A stretch of DNA of 25,100 bases from assembly GCA_033722295.1 (NCBI GenBank), contig JAWVZH010000027.1, positions 1 to 25,100 of the forward strand, in the 5' to 3' direction. The position numbers were made by a program, and so were the translations under genes. Below are positions 1 through 8,845 of this stretch, in pieces (the stretch's first letter is position 1; every line of letters starts with the position of its first letter). Source of the DNA: JAWVZH01 sp033722295. Its GTDB lineage: Bacteria; Bacteroidota; Bacteroidia; Chitinophagales; Saprospiraceae. The notes beneath the pieces were generated by a model. It did not search any database. It saw nothing but the letters and a program-made list of their open reading frames with translations, and had not been told where the DNA came from.

Positions 1-516
1 ATTATTTAATTCCATGTCATTGGCATTAAGACCAGGATTAGCCTCAATAGGATCAGACCATGTGTTGCCATCATCGAATGAGTAACTGACAGATGTTCTG
101 AAAGTGGCTCCGGTCGCCAGATTCAAGTGGCGAACCAATTGATAGAATCTCACAGAGACTCCACCTGTAACTCCGGAGAGGTCTATTCTGGGACTCACCA
201 GATCACAGATAAACTGCGGATATGGGGGGGCGCCAGGGTTATTAACGCCTTGAGTTATATAAAAATCTCCGTTAAATACTGCAGCGCCATTGCTTTGTGT
301 TGGTGAGGCAATGATATCACCGGGATTTGCAGCGAAACCATTGGTTACATCACCATCCGGACTCCATACCCACATGGAATCACCTGTGATGGACTGAGAT
401 TCCCATCCTTGTAGGTCACCGTCAAAATCATAGTTAGCTATGATGTTCTGAGCTGCCAAATTTGAAGCTCCGGCAAGGATGAATAAAATAAATAATCGAG
501 TAAAAAGATTTTTCAT
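1..516 (-). CDS. Exported protein with choice-of-anchor-like domain, partial (3' end beyond left edge)
   Basis: The reading frame is open from an ATG at 516 to the left edge, giving 172 codons with no stop. Residues 1-22 form a signal peptide: a basic start (MKNLFTR), a hydrophobic core and a cleavage-like LAAQ. After it comes NYDFDGDLQGWES, a common opening for secreted Bacteroidota modules, then SPRIDLSG near residue 109 and a strand pattern ending in SYSFDDGNTWSDP. This resembles the choice-of-anchor/MAM-like beta-sandwich modules of T9SS cargo, and the protein encoded at 10285-12666 has a similar stretch (LLTSPVIDL). The C-terminus, where a sorting domain would lie, is outside the window. 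Its function (adhesin, enzyme accessory or other) is unknown. Two promoter-like -7 elements lie upstream. Confidence 0.8.
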   Translation of the reverse strand, partial: MKNLFTRLFILFILAGASNLAAQNIIANYDFDGDLQGWESQSITGDSMWVWSPDGDVTNGFAANPGDIIASPTQSNGAAVFNGDFYITQGVNNPGAPPYPQFICDLVSPRIDLSGVTGGVSVRFYQLVRHLNLATGATFRTSVSYSFDDGNTWSDPIEANPGLNANDMELNN

Positions 517-537
517 ACTATAATATTTACGTGTTTT

Positions 538-545
538 CAAAATTA
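538..545 (-). promoter_or_regulatory. Candidate promoter -7 element (proximal) for the 1-516 gene
   Basis: Read on the minus strand this is TAATTTTG, an exact fit to the Bacteroidota TAnnTTTG element, 21 bases before the ATG at 516. No good TTTG -33 element sits at the usual spacing, so this is a one-element match in AT-rich DNA. Confidence 0.4.
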
Positions 546-605
546 TCTTGAATGATGTGATACTAAATTATCAACATAATGGGCAAGAATACGTCACAAG
601 GGCTA

Positions 606-613
606 CAAAAGTA
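606..613 (-). promoter_or_regulatory. Candidate promoter -7 element (distal) for the 1-516 gene
   Basis: Minus-strand TACTTTTG followed by TAGC, again an exact TAnnTTTG match. Use of this site would leave a leader of roughly 80 nt before the ATG at 516. The -33 region is poor. The stretch 517-701 has no convincing gene; this and the proximal -7 element are the only signals I see in it. Confidence 0.4.
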
Positions 614-701
614 CGACAATTTGAAGAATAACAGAATATCTAATTGTTCATCTAAACATCCAATTACTTATACAAATAAACGCGCAAATTCGCTACACAC
701 T

Positions 702-1682
702 TTATTGAAGAATTGGATCAGAAAGAAGCATTTCCTTCGTGATATATTGGACACCAGAAAATCGACAAATGTTCCCACCCACCAAATTGCTGATCTCAGC
801 AGTTCGATCAAGTGGCTTTGATTTATAATGCATCAGACTCAATATGGCAAGTACCGCATCACCAGCACCACAGACATCAACTACATCGACGGCAATTGCA
901 GGCCTGTGGATGGATCCTTCATTATTCATTATTAAAATACCGTCTCCACCCAGGGTTAGAGCAACGGTATCCACGGACAATTTTGACTTCAATGTTTTGG
1001 CCCCTGATTGCCATTCAGATTGGTTAGTTAACGACTTATCAATAGCCTCTTCGGTTTCCCTAAGATTTGGCTTAAAAAGGTCGATCCGTTTATACAACCA
1101 GAAATTTTCTTTTTTGGGATCCACAGAAATATGAATCCCTTTATCATGGCCTATGTCAATTATGTTGGTGATAACATACTCTGTAAGAAGTCCCTTATTA
1201 TAGTCCTGCAAAACTATCATCTCAGGCTGATTGCTATTCACATAATTTCTGATAGCTGATATGACCTTTTTCTCATAATCGCTTGTTATCTCTTCGGTCG
1301 ATTCGAAGTCTACTCTGAGAAGATGCTCCTTGTCAGCGATTATTCTTGTCTTGATGGTAGTAGGCCGACCAGGAATGCCAATCAGGTCTTGTGAAATTCC
1401 CGCATCGTTAAACAATCCTTCAAGTTCATTGCGCCCTTCATCCTGTCCCGTGATCGCAATGATATGGGTCTGACAACCCAATGATTTAAAATTAAGCGCC
1501 ACATTACCGGCACCACCGAGTTTGGTAGAAGTGGACTCATGGTCGAGTACGGGTACGTCAGCTTCAGGGGATCTTCGCTCTGAGCGACCACGTAGGTAAC
1601 GATCAAGCATGACATCACCTACGACGAGCACCCTGGTGCCACTGAATTCGTCAAGAAGTTTATTGGCCTCTGAAGTTGTCAT
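702..1682 (-). CDS. rfaE1: D-glycero-beta-D-manno-heptose-7-phosphate kinase, kinase-only form (RfaE domain I)
   Basis: A PfkB/ribokinase-fold sugar kinase of 326 aa. It phosphorylates D-glycero-D-manno-heptose 7-phosphate at O-1 in the cytoplasm, on the way to ADP-heptose for the LPS core. Visible motifs are GDVMLDRY (22-29), the SPEADVPV sugar-site segment typical of RfaE (38-45), GGAGNVA (56-62), KTRI (111-114), DYNKG (160-164), DPK (188-190), KPN (204-206), LGGDG (244-248) and the catalytic GAGD (272-275, base Asp275). The protein ends after the kinase, so the nucleotidyltransferase half of two-domain HldE is absent and must be a separate gene elsewhere. The residue before GAGD is Cys where Thr is common. 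It overlaps waaA by 23 bp, so the two are probably co-translated. A related PfkB sugar kinase cannot be ruled out, but the LPS neighbour supports this call. Confidence 0.85.
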   Translation of the reverse strand: MTTSEANKLLDEFSGTRVLVVGDVMLDRYLRGRSERRSPEADVPVLDHESTSTKLGGAGNVALNFKSLGCQTHIIAITGQDEGRNELEGLFNDAGISQDLIGIPGRPTTIKTRIIADKEHLLRVDFESTEEITSDYEKKVISAIRNYVNSNQPEMIVLQDYNKGLLTEYVITNIIDIGHDKGIHISVDPKKENFWLYKRIDLFKPNLRETEEAIDKSLTNQSEWQSGAKTLKSKLSVDTVALTLGGDGILIMNNEGSIHRPAIAVDVVDVCGAGDAVLAILSLMHYKSKPLDRTAEISNLVGGNICRFSGVQYITKEMLLSDPILQ

Positions 1683-2916
1683 TGATTATCTCATCTTCTT
1701 TAAGCAAAGCTATTATTTCTTGCGTGGCACCCGAACGTGATTCTATAAATTCCTTTAATCCTTTCTGGATCTGACGTCTCAGCTCCAGATTTTCCAACTT
1801 TTGACTTAACTCCAAAAAATCATTTCTGGTTTCCACGCTGAAAGCCAGATTGTGCTTCAACATCATTTTTGCTTCTTGAAACTTTTCATACTTCGGGCCG
1901 AATACGATTGGAATATAAGCTGCAGCGGGCTCTAATGTGTTGTGTATACCCTGATCAAATCCTCCTCCGATATATGCCCATTCTCCTATGGCGTAAAGCT
2001 TATTGAGCCAGCCAATCGAATCAACGATCAAAAATCTTTCTCTGTACTCCATTCCATTTTTTAATTCCGACAGTTTGACTGCTGGACTCTTGATCGAGCC
2101 GAATAATTCCCTGATTCTTTTGTATGAAACATCATGTGGGGCTATGATCACACACCAGTTGTCATCCAATCGATCTTCAAATATCGGCAGAATAACCTTT
2201 TCATCCTTAGGCCAGGTACTGCCTGCAATAATTGCCTTTCTGTCAGATAAGAACGACTTAATGGTTTCAGGCAATTTTCGCTTGGCTTCTTCCTGGATCT
2301 CTAATACCCGGTCGACACGTGTATCTCCTGCGATCTCGAAATTTTGGAAAGCATGTTCCTCTAGAAGTTTTGCCGAGGCTTTGTCCTGTACAAGGATTCT
2401 CTTGAATGATCTCAGTATTTTCTTAATGGGCCGTCCGAGAAAGGAAAAATAGAATTGATCCTTCCTGAAAACAGCCGAAATGAGATATAACGATACATTT
2501 TGAGCCTCAGCTTCCCTTATAAGGTTTAACCATAGGTCATATTTTGTGAAGATCAGTGCACGAGGACGAATATTGTCGATGAGGGTACTAGCATTTTTTA
2601 TAGTATCAAGAGGAAGATAGAATACCCTGTCTGCAGAATCATAATCTTTTTGCACATCATATCCGGAAGGGGAAAAGAAAGAAAGCAAGAGAGGTATACT
2701 GGGATTATCTTTCTTGATTCGCTCAATGACGGGACGTGCCTGCTCAAACTCTCCCAAAGATGACACATGGAACCAAATTGGTGAGTCTGACCTTTTCTGT
2801 ATTATTTGCTTCCGACGTCCTTCTAACCATTTCTTGGCCTTATCTGACCACAAGGAAGAAACCCTGATGAGTAGGCCGTAGGCTTTGATAATTAGATTAT
2901 AGATTGACCAGTACAC
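1660..2916 (-). CDS. waaA: 3-deoxy-D-manno-octulosonic acid (Kdo) transferase
   Basis: A GT30 enzyme of 418 aa that moves Kdo from CMP-Kdo to lipid A precursor at the inner membrane. An N-terminal hydrophobic anchor (about 1-20) is followed by WFHVSSLGE (48-56), which carries the Gly-Glu of the acceptor/catalytic site. Further motifs are TKYDLW (124-129), GDTRVDR (197-203), AGSTWPKDE (231-239), APHD (259-262) and the donor-binding GGGF...GIHNTLEPAA (317-332). Length is normal for the family. The start is GTG at 2916: a stop codon (that of the upstream gene) lies in frame 3 nt before it, so no longer start exists. It overlaps rfaE1 downstream, forming an inner-core cluster. Whether it adds one or two Kdo residues cannot be read from the sequence. 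Confidence 0.92.
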   Translation of the reverse strand: MYWSIYNLIIKAYGLLIRVSSLWSDKAKKWLEGRRKQIIQKRSDSPIWFHVSSLGEFEQARPVIERIKKDNPSIPLLLSFFSPSGYDVQKDYDSADRVFYLPLDTIKNASTLIDNIRPRALIFTKYDLWLNLIREAEAQNVSLYLISAVFRKDQFYFSFLGRPIKKILRSFKRILVQDKASAKLLEEHAFQNFEIAGDTRVDRVLEIQEEAKRKLPETIKSFLSDRKAIIAGSTWPKDEKVILPIFEDRLDDNWCVIIAPHDVSYKRIRELFGSIKSPAVKLSELKNGMEYRERFLIVDSIGWLNKLYAIGEWAYIGGGFDQGIHNTLEPAAAYIPIVFGPKYEKFQEAKMMLKHNLAFSVETRNDFLELSQKLENLELRRQIQKGLKEFIESRSGATQEIIALLKEDEIINDNFRGQ

Positions 2917-2919
2917 GAA

Positions 2920-3684
2920 TCAATAGTAAATATTTTCAGTGGACTGATTGAAATAGAACGGTATGATCCATCCTATTCGAAACCCGTGAAGCAGGTCCAT
3001 ATTAGTAGTGTTGTCAGCCTCCATTGTATCGAAATTATAGGGACGAACGCTTTTGGTCCAGGCCTGTGTGAGATCAAAACCAGCTATGAAATTTATCCTC
3101 CTGTCGTTGCTCAAATACCGGATTCCTATGAACTGATGAAGGCCAAAGCCAGCACGCCGGCGGTCATATCCCTTCTTATATTCACCCCGAATCTGGTCAG
3201 CGGACTGTCTGTCATCCTGAATCCTGATCCAGTGTATCAGATAGGAGCCACCTGCAGAGGCGACAAGCTCAAATCGATTAGCACCTTTGACCAAGTTCTG
3301 ATTCCAGGTCAATCCAAAGTGGCCGTTGACACCCCTTTCGCGCAAGAAAACATCGGCAGGTAGTCCATCAGTACCGATGAGATATCCCTGCCGGGTCCTC
3401 AACTCGTTGAGGACATCCTTCTTCACTGTTCTGCCAAAAAGATAATCGACACCGAGCCTAATACTCAATGGACTGTCGGAAAACCGGTACTCTATGCCAG
3501 CAGCAATAGTGTTATTGAAGCCAAAGACATCAGCCAAATCTCCACCTGGAAGTTGTACACCAAAGTCAAAATTGATCATTACTGCAGCCAGATCATCAAT
3601 ATTGCTTTCATCTTGCGCCAATGTTCGGTCGACAAAGCTGCATAACAGCAACACAACTGAAATAATCCTTGAGAGTCGAATCAT
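2920..3684 (-). CDS. Predicted outer-membrane beta-barrel protein
   Basis: 254 aa with a signal peptide (residues 1-23, hydrophobic run IISVVLLLCSF, cleavage-like TLA/Q). The mature part has alternating polar/hydrophobic strands with many Gly and aromatic residues, for example FDFGVQLPGGDLADVFGFNNTIAAG near the start and RIGWIIPFYFN near the end. This is typical of the small porin-like barrels of Bacteroidota. I do not recognise a specific family. Its stop codon lies only 3 nt before the waaA start, so it heads the transcription unit with waaA and rfaE1. That suggests, without proving, an envelope or LPS-linked role. Confidence 0.75.
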   Translation of the reverse strand: MIRLSRIISVVLLLCSFVDRTLAQDESNIDDLAAVMINFDFGVQLPGGDLADVFGFNNTIAAGIEYRFSDSPLSIRLGVDYLFGRTVKKDVLNELRTRQGYLIGTDGLPADVFLRERGVNGHFGLTWNQNLVKGANRFELVASAGGSYLIHWIRIQDDRQSADQIRGEYKKGYDRRRAGFGLHQFIGIRYLSNDRRINFIAGFDLTQAWTKSVRPYNFDTMEADNTTNMDLLHGFRIGWIIPFYFNQSTENIYY

Positions 3685-3847
3685 AACACGAAATAAGATA
3701 TAATATTCAACGTATGAAAGTCCTTTATTGTGTGGTTATGGCAGACAAGTCTATTTACTGGTTAACGATCTGCATCTTCATGGGCTGTTTTAATAGGATA
3801 CAAATAGGACGGGCTGGATTTATTAACATATATTTACATATAGAGAA

Positions 3848-4900
3848 ATGTCATATACGAAAAAAATAATTGTTACTGGCGGAGCAGGATTTATAGGAAC
3901 TCATGTGGTCAAACGGTTGGTCCATGAATATCCTGACTATCTTATCATAAACCTCGATGCGCTGACCTATGCAGGGAATCTGGAAAATCTTAAGGAGATA
4001 GAAGATCAGGATAATTACATATTTGAAAAGGCTGATGTAACAAACGTAGAGGAGATTTCAGCTCTTCTCGATAAATATCGGCCGGACGGGATCATCCACC
4101 TCGCTGCTGAATCACATGTCGACCGATCCATTTCCAATCCTCTATCATTTGTAGAGACCAATGTCCTTGGCACAGTGATATTGCTCAACCTTTCACGTGA
4201 ATTACAGGACAAGAATCCCGATTTCCGGTTCTATCAGGTTTCCACTGATGAAGTTTATGGAAGCCTGGGCAAGGAAGGACTGTTTACAGAGTCGACGCCT
4301 TATGATCCTAGAAGCCCCTATTCAGCAAGCAAAGCTTCGGCCGATCACTTTGTGCGGGCCTATGCTCATACTTTTGGCCTCAACGTTGTCATCAGTAATT
4401 GCTCCAACAACTATGGACCTTATCAATTTCCAGAAAAATTGATCCCACTGATGATCAATAATATTCTCCATTCGAAAGAACTACCTGTCTATGGGGATGG
4501 CATGAACGTGAGGGACTGGCTTTGGGTGGAAGATCATGCTGAAGCTATAGACCTCGTCTTTCATAAAGGTATTCGTGGGAATACTTATAACATCGGTGGA
4601 AATGAGGAATCCACAAATCTGGATCTTGTACATCTTTTGTGCGATCAGATGGACAAAGCACTGGGGCGGAAAATTGGAAGGTCAAGGGAGCTCATCAAAT
4701 TTGTCAAGGATAGACCTGGTCACGACCGGCGGTATGCTATCGACGCTTCCAAGATCAAGAAGGATCTGGGCTGGGAACCATCTATTGATCTCCAAGGTGG
4801 TCTCAGAAAGACTATTGACTGGTACCTGAATCATCAGGAATGGTTAAAACACGTCACTTCCGGAGAGTACATGAAATATTATGAAAAGCAATATGGCTAG
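3848..4900 (+). CDS. rfbB: dTDP-glucose 4,6-dehydratase
   Basis: A short-chain dehydrogenase of 350 aa that converts dTDP-glucose to dTDP-4-keto-6-deoxyglucose, the entry to dTDP-rhamnose and other deoxysugars. It shows the NAD-binding GGAGFIG (11-17), LAAESHVDRS (85-94), the catalytic STDEVYG (Thr133, Asp134, Glu135), YSASK (Tyr158 and Lys162) and NNYGPYQFPEKLIP (177-190), all diagnostic of RmlB. Length matches the family. The other dTDP-rhamnose genes (rmlA, rmlC, rmlD) are not in the window. The downstream polysaccharide export gene starts inside its last codons, so sugar supply and export appear transcriptionally linked. The 163-bp upstream gap is divergent from the barrel protein gene and I see no strong promoter in it. 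Confidence 0.95.
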   Translation: MSYTKKIIVTGGAGFIGTHVVKRLVHEYPDYLIINLDALTYAGNLENLKEIEDQDNYIFEKADVTNVEEISALLDKYRPDGIIHLAAESHVDRSISNPLSFVETNVLGTVILLNLSRELQDKNPDFRFYQVSTDEVYGSLGKEGLFTESTPYDPRSPYSASKASADHFVRAYAHTFGLNVVISNCSNNYGPYQFPEKLIPLMINNILHSKELPVYGDGMNVRDWLWVEDHAEAIDLVFHKGIRGNTYNIGGNEESTNLDLVHLLCDQMDKALGRKIGRSRELIKFVKDRPGHDRRYAIDASKIKKDLGWEPSIDLQGGLRKTIDWYLNHQEWLKHVTSGEYMKYYEKQYG

Positions 4901-7613
4901 AGTTATGTGTTTCTCTCAGCAGATGTGTCGATGTTTTTTGATCCTGATTGTAATGATCTCTGTCAATGCATTACACTCGCAGACTACGAAGGAGGAAATG
5001 GCGAGACAGGAGTTGGAAAAAAGAGGCATAGATGAGGAAGAACTAAGATCTCGATTAATTGAAAAGAATATTAATCTTGATGAGTTGAAGGAGCTATCTC
5101 CACAAGAGGCCCTTGAGGCTCAGCAGGTCATTGAAGAAACCATCAATGAAATGGAGCGAGAGGATGAGGAAGGAATTGCGCAGAAGCAACCTGCTCCATT
5201 ATCTCTACCACAAATAACCGATACCACGGAAAAGGTGGGAAGCACCTCTGAAATTCAAGATACGATCAAAACCTCGCAAGTAGTTGATGTAGCGATCTAT
5301 GGGCAGCATATCTTCAAAAACCAAAGTCTCGAGGTGTATACCAGATCTAATGATGTCAAACCACCTGATTCATATGTTCTGGGGCCGGGAGATGAGGTCA
5401 TAGTAGCGATCTGGGGTCTTTCCAGGCTGGACGAAAATCTTGTGATCAACAAATCCGGTTATGTGACTCCTTATAAGATGCCAAGGGTGTTTCTCCAGGG
5501 ATTCACCTTTGATCAGGTCAGGCAAATTTTAAGAGACAGGTACGCTCAATATTATCGATTCAGAAAAAATGAATTTGAAGTTACAATCAATTATAGCCGC
5601 ACTATACAGGTTAACATATTTGGCGAGGTGGAAAATTACGGTGGATTCACGATCCCTGCAACTAACACTGCTTTCAACGCCCTTGTTGCTGCAGGAGGTC
5701 CTAATGACATAGGGTCAGTCCGAAGGATCACATTGAGAAGGAACGGAGAAGTGAGGACTATTGATGTTTATGCCTTCATGAAGGATCCCGGAGTAGCAGC
5801 GGATTTCTATCTTCAAAATAACGATATCATTCAGGTGCCGGTGGCGCAAAATGTTGTAGAAATCTCGGGTGAGGTGAACAGACCGTTCCGCTATGAATTA
5901 TTGGAGGAAGAGACGGTGGAAGACGCGATTACCTACGCTGGTGGTTTCACAACTGAAGCTTTGACCGACAGAATTCGTGTTCTAAGGTACGAGGGTGGTA
6001 TGCAAAGAAGTATTGACGTAGATTATAACATCTCGGGTATTGGAGGTCGGGATTTTACCTTGAAGCATGGTGATAAAGTTGTAGTCCTGCCAATACAGGT
6101 ACGAGATAGGAATGTGGTCACCATAACAGGTGAAGTGACCTACCCGGGAGAATATGCCCGGGAACAGGGCATGACGCTTAGTGACCTGATCGAGAAGGCC
6201 GGTCTTTTGCCGTCAACCAGGCACGACCTCGCATTTTTGAAAAGGCGTAACGGGGATGGCACTGTGAGTTTGACTCGATTGGATCTGCATAAGGTGATGG
6301 ATGGTGATGCAGATGATCAACTCCTGTTAAATGGTGACGAGATTATAGTCTATGCAAGATCAAGATATGTCGATAGTGCTTACTTCGAGATTATTGGAGC
6401 GGTCCGGGAACCGGGCAGATTTTTATTCGACAGAAGTGGTCAACTAACTATATATGATGCCATATTGCTTTCCGGTGGTTTAAAACGAAATGCCCAAAGC
6501 TATGCTTATATCTATCGAGATGATACTGCGACCGCGTATGATCTGAAGTACATCAGAGTAGACCTTTTGAACGCAACCAAGGCTGCTGATTCACCCGAGA
6601 ATATCTCTTTATTACCAGGGGACAGGGTGGTGATAGGTTCAAAGAAGCAGTTGATCGATGAACAATATATCGATGTGGGTGGTGCGGTAAGACAACCAGG
6701 ACGGTATGAGTTTGGTACGAACATGACCTTGATCGATGCATTAAGCTTGTCCGGGGGTTTTACCTACTCGGCAGCAAGCAATCGCATAGATCTCTTTCGT
6801 GTCGAGATCGAAGATAATCGTGCTACAAAGACAGTAATAAAGACCATTCAGGTGGACAAGGATCTGGCAGAAGTATCGCAAGCAGATAACGTCCTACTTC
6901 AGCCTTTTGACCAGATCGTAGTACGTGAAGTCCCTGAATTTGAGTTTCAGCAGAATGTAAGGGTAGAAGGTGAAGTCAGATATCCCGGATTATATGCTCT
7001 TTCCGGTGACAATGAGAGATTATCAAGCCTTATCGAAAGGGCGGGTGATCTGACGCTGGAAGCTTTTCCTCAGGGAGCCACATTATTCAGGTCATTGGAT
7101 AGCATCGGGTACGTAGTGATCGATCTTGAGGAGGCCATGAAAAATTCTGGATCCAAGTTTAACATAATCCTAAAAGATGGTGATGTAATAGACGTACCAA
7201 AGCAGCAGGATCTGGTTCGTGTTACAGGTTACACCAATGCAGCCCAGCAATACCCGGACCGTATTTTGAGTGATCAGAATGGAATTGCTGTTCCGTTTCA
7301 TCCCGGGAAAAACGCGAGATTTTACATCGATGAATTTGCGGCGGGTGTGGCAGATAACGGAAATCCGTGTGATATCACTGTAGAGCATGCCAATGGACAG
7401 ATTGAAAAAACCAGGAATTTTGGTCTTTTCAAGTCTTATCCTCAGGTAAGACCGGGTTCAATAATTAGGGTAGGTATCAAGGAAACAGATAGAAAAGAGA
7501 GGAGTGATAAAGCAGAAAGAGAGGAAGTAGATTGGGGCAAGATATTTGCCAACTCAGTAGCGCAAGCGACGACCATCCTTTCACTGATCCTGCTCTTACA
7601 AAGGATTGATTAG
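4881..7613 (+). CDS. Polysaccharide export protein with an array of SLBB domains (Wza-like)
   Basis: 910 aa. A hydrophobic export signal (about 17-30) is followed by a charged Glu/Lys-rich helical region (36-100). The polysaccharide export domain starts at DSYVLGPGDEVIVAIWG (163-179). Six SLBB modules begin near 241, 325, 412, 501, 596 and 692, each with a (G)EV-x-x-PG-x-Y/F-like core and a later GG/AG turn. A degenerate seventh begins near 778. A hydrophobic segment (897-907, SLILLLQ) lies at the C-terminus. Wza-type proteins form the outer-membrane channel for capsule or exopolysaccharide; this one is far longer than Wza (about 380 aa). No Wzc-type kinase or chain-length gene is adjacent. 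The first ATG (4881) overlaps rfbB by 20 bp. ATGs at 4893 and 4905 also leave an intact signal, so the exact start is uncertain. Confidence 0.88.
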   Translation: MKSNMARVMCFSQQMCRCFLILIVMISVNALHSQTTKEEMARQELEKRGIDEEELRSRLIEKNINLDELKELSPQEALEAQQVIEETINEMEREDEEGIAQKQPAPLSLPQITDTTEKVGSTSEIQDTIKTSQVVDVAIYGQHIFKNQSLEVYTRSNDVKPPDSYVLGPGDEVIVAIWGLSRLDENLVINKSGYVTPYKMPRVFLQGFTFDQVRQILRDRYAQYYRFRKNEFEVTINYSRTIQVNIFGEVENYGGFTIPATNTAFNALVAAGGPNDIGSVRRITLRRNGEVRTIDVYAFMKDPGVAADFYLQNNDIIQVPVAQNVVEISGEVNRPFRYELLEEETVEDAITYAGGFTTEALTDRIRVLRYEGGMQRSIDVDYNISGIGGRDFTLKHGDKVVVLPIQVRDRNVVTITGEVTYPGEYAREQGMTLSDLIEKAGLLPSTRHDLAFLKRRNGDGTVSLTRLDLHKVMDGDADDQLLLNGDEIIVYARSRYVDSAYFEIIGAVREPGRFLFDRSGQLTIYDAILLSGGLKRNAQSYAYIYRDDTATAYDLKYIRVDLLNATKAADSPENISLLPGDRVVIGSKKQLIDEQYIDVGGAVRQPGRYEFGTNMTLIDALSLSGGFTYSAASNRIDLFRVEIEDNRATKTVIKTIQVDKDLAEVSQADNVLLQPFDQIVVREVPEFEFQQNVRVEGEVRYPGLYALSGDNERLSSLIERAGDLTLEAFPQGATLFRSLDSIGYVVIDLEEAMKNSGSKFNIILKDGDVIDVPKQQDLVRVTGYTNAAQQYPDRILSDQNGIAVPFHPGKNARFYIDEFAAGVADNGNPCDITVEHANGQIEKTRNFGLFKSYPQVRPGSIIRVGIKETDRKERSDKAEREEVDWGKIFANSVAQATTILSLILLLQRID

Positions 7614-7618
7614 GGGGA

Positions 7619-8824
7619 CTACTCTGTAATAGCAGCCACTCCAGGCAGTGTTTTTCCTTCCAGAAGTTCAAGCATGGCGCCGCCTCCCGTACTGACGAAA
7701 CTGACCTTTGCACTCAAACCACTTTTATTGATAGCTGATACACTGTCACCGCCACCAACGAGAGAAAAGGCACCTTCCTCTGTAGCCCCGGCAACGGCCT
7801 GGGCAATGGCAAAGGTACCCTTATTACAGGCATCAAACTCGAACACACCCATAGGGCCATTCCACACTATGGTTTTGGCCTTGAGGATGACATCTGTAAA
7901 GTAGGATATTGTCTTTGGACCGATATCAAGACCCATCCAGCCGGATTGTATGTTGGTATTTTCTGTGACTTTAAAGTTTGCCTTGGGAGAGAACTCTTCG
8001 GCTATAACAGAATCCATCGGCAAATGGATCTTTGTTGACCTCTCCATGGCAAGCTCCAGAATTTCAGAAGCCATTTCAATTTTATCTTGTTCTACAAGAG
8101 AATCTCCTACTTCGTAACCCCTGGCAGCCAGAAAAGTATAGGCCATTCCTCCTCCTATGCATATATCATTGGTACTATCCAACAAATTCCTTACAAGGGG
8201 AATTTTATCACTCACCTTGGCACCACCCACAATAGCAACAAATGGTGCTTTTGGCTCTAGCAACACTTTTTGGCCATTTTCCAGTTCGCTTTGCATCAAT
8301 AAGCCGAACGCCTTATGCTCTTTATCGAAGAACTTGGCAATCGTGGTAGTTGAGGCGTGCGCTCGATGAGCCGCTCCGAAAGCATCATTGATAAAGATAT
8401 CAGCAAGGTCAGCCAATTTTTTTGCGAAGGCGTCATCACCTTGCTTCTCACCTTTATTGAAGCGCGTATTTTCCAGTAATAAAACCTGCCCAGGCTCTAA
8501 TGCTCCCGCTTTCTTTCGGCTTTCCTCTCCTCCGCAATCCTCAGCGAAGAAGACTTTGTTGTCCAATAGTTCGTTGAGATGTTCTTTTAAATTTAAAAGA
8601 GAAAATGCAGACTTGTTGATAGTCCCGTCCTCATTTAGTTTAGACAATGGACGCCCAAGATGAGACATGAGGATGACGCTTCCTCCCCGGTCAAGAATAT
8701 AGTTTATTGTGGGGAGAGCCCGTCTGATTCGTGTGTCATCTGTGACTTCACCATCTTCATTGAGAGGAACATTGAAGTCAACTCTGACAAGCACTTTCTT
8801 GTCCTTAAAATTTAGACTCTTCAT
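7619..8824 (-). CDS. pgk: Phosphoglycerate kinase
   Basis: 401 aa, full length. This cytoplasmic glycolytic enzyme moves phosphate from 1,3-bisphosphoglycerate to ADP. Motifs include RVDFNVPL (14-21), SHLGRP (54-59), LLENTRF (116-122), NDAFGAAHRAHAS (146-158) and the nucleotide-site GGGDS (357-361). It starts 21 bp after the end of gap and is probably co-transcribed with it. Its 3' end faces the SLBB gene with only 4-5 bp between stop codons and no convincing terminator in between, so read-through or antisense overlap of the two transcripts is possible. Confidence 0.97.
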   Translation of the reverse strand: MKSLNFKDKKVLVRVDFNVPLNEDGEVTDDTRIRRALPTINYILDRGGSVILMSHLGRPLSKLNEDGTINKSAFSLLNLKEHLNELLDNKVFFAEDCGGEESRKKAGALEPGQVLLLENTRFNKGEKQGDDAFAKKLADLADIFINDAFGAAHRAHASTTTIAKFFDKEHKAFGLLMQSELENGQKVLLEPKAPFVAIVGGAKVSDKIPLVRNLLDSTNDICIGGGMAYTFLAARGYEVGDSLVEQDKIEMASEILELAMERSTKIHLPMDSVIAEEFSPKANFKVTENTNIQSGWMGLDIGPKTISYFTDVILKAKTIVWNGPMGVFEFDACNKGTFAIAQAVAGATEEGAFSLVGGGDSVSAINKSGLSAKVSFVSTGGGAMLELLEGKTLPGVAAITE

Positions 8825-8845
8825 ATGGCAAAGATAGCTGCTCGG

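Noticed and set aside
844..1134. Plus-strand ORFs inside rfaE1, and similar antisense ORFs inside waaA, pgk and the large surface proteins.
   Set aside because: They are shadows of well-supported genes on the other strand, with no family features of their own.
3714..3869. Small plus-strand ORF (MKVLYCVVMADK...) upstream of rfbB.
   Set aside because: About 51 codons that overlap the rfbB start in another frame, with no ribosome site or family resemblance.
7637..7655. CACT-loop-AGTG followed by five T after the SLBB gene, as a terminator.
   Set aside because: A 4-bp stem is too weak, and it lies inside the pgk coding region.
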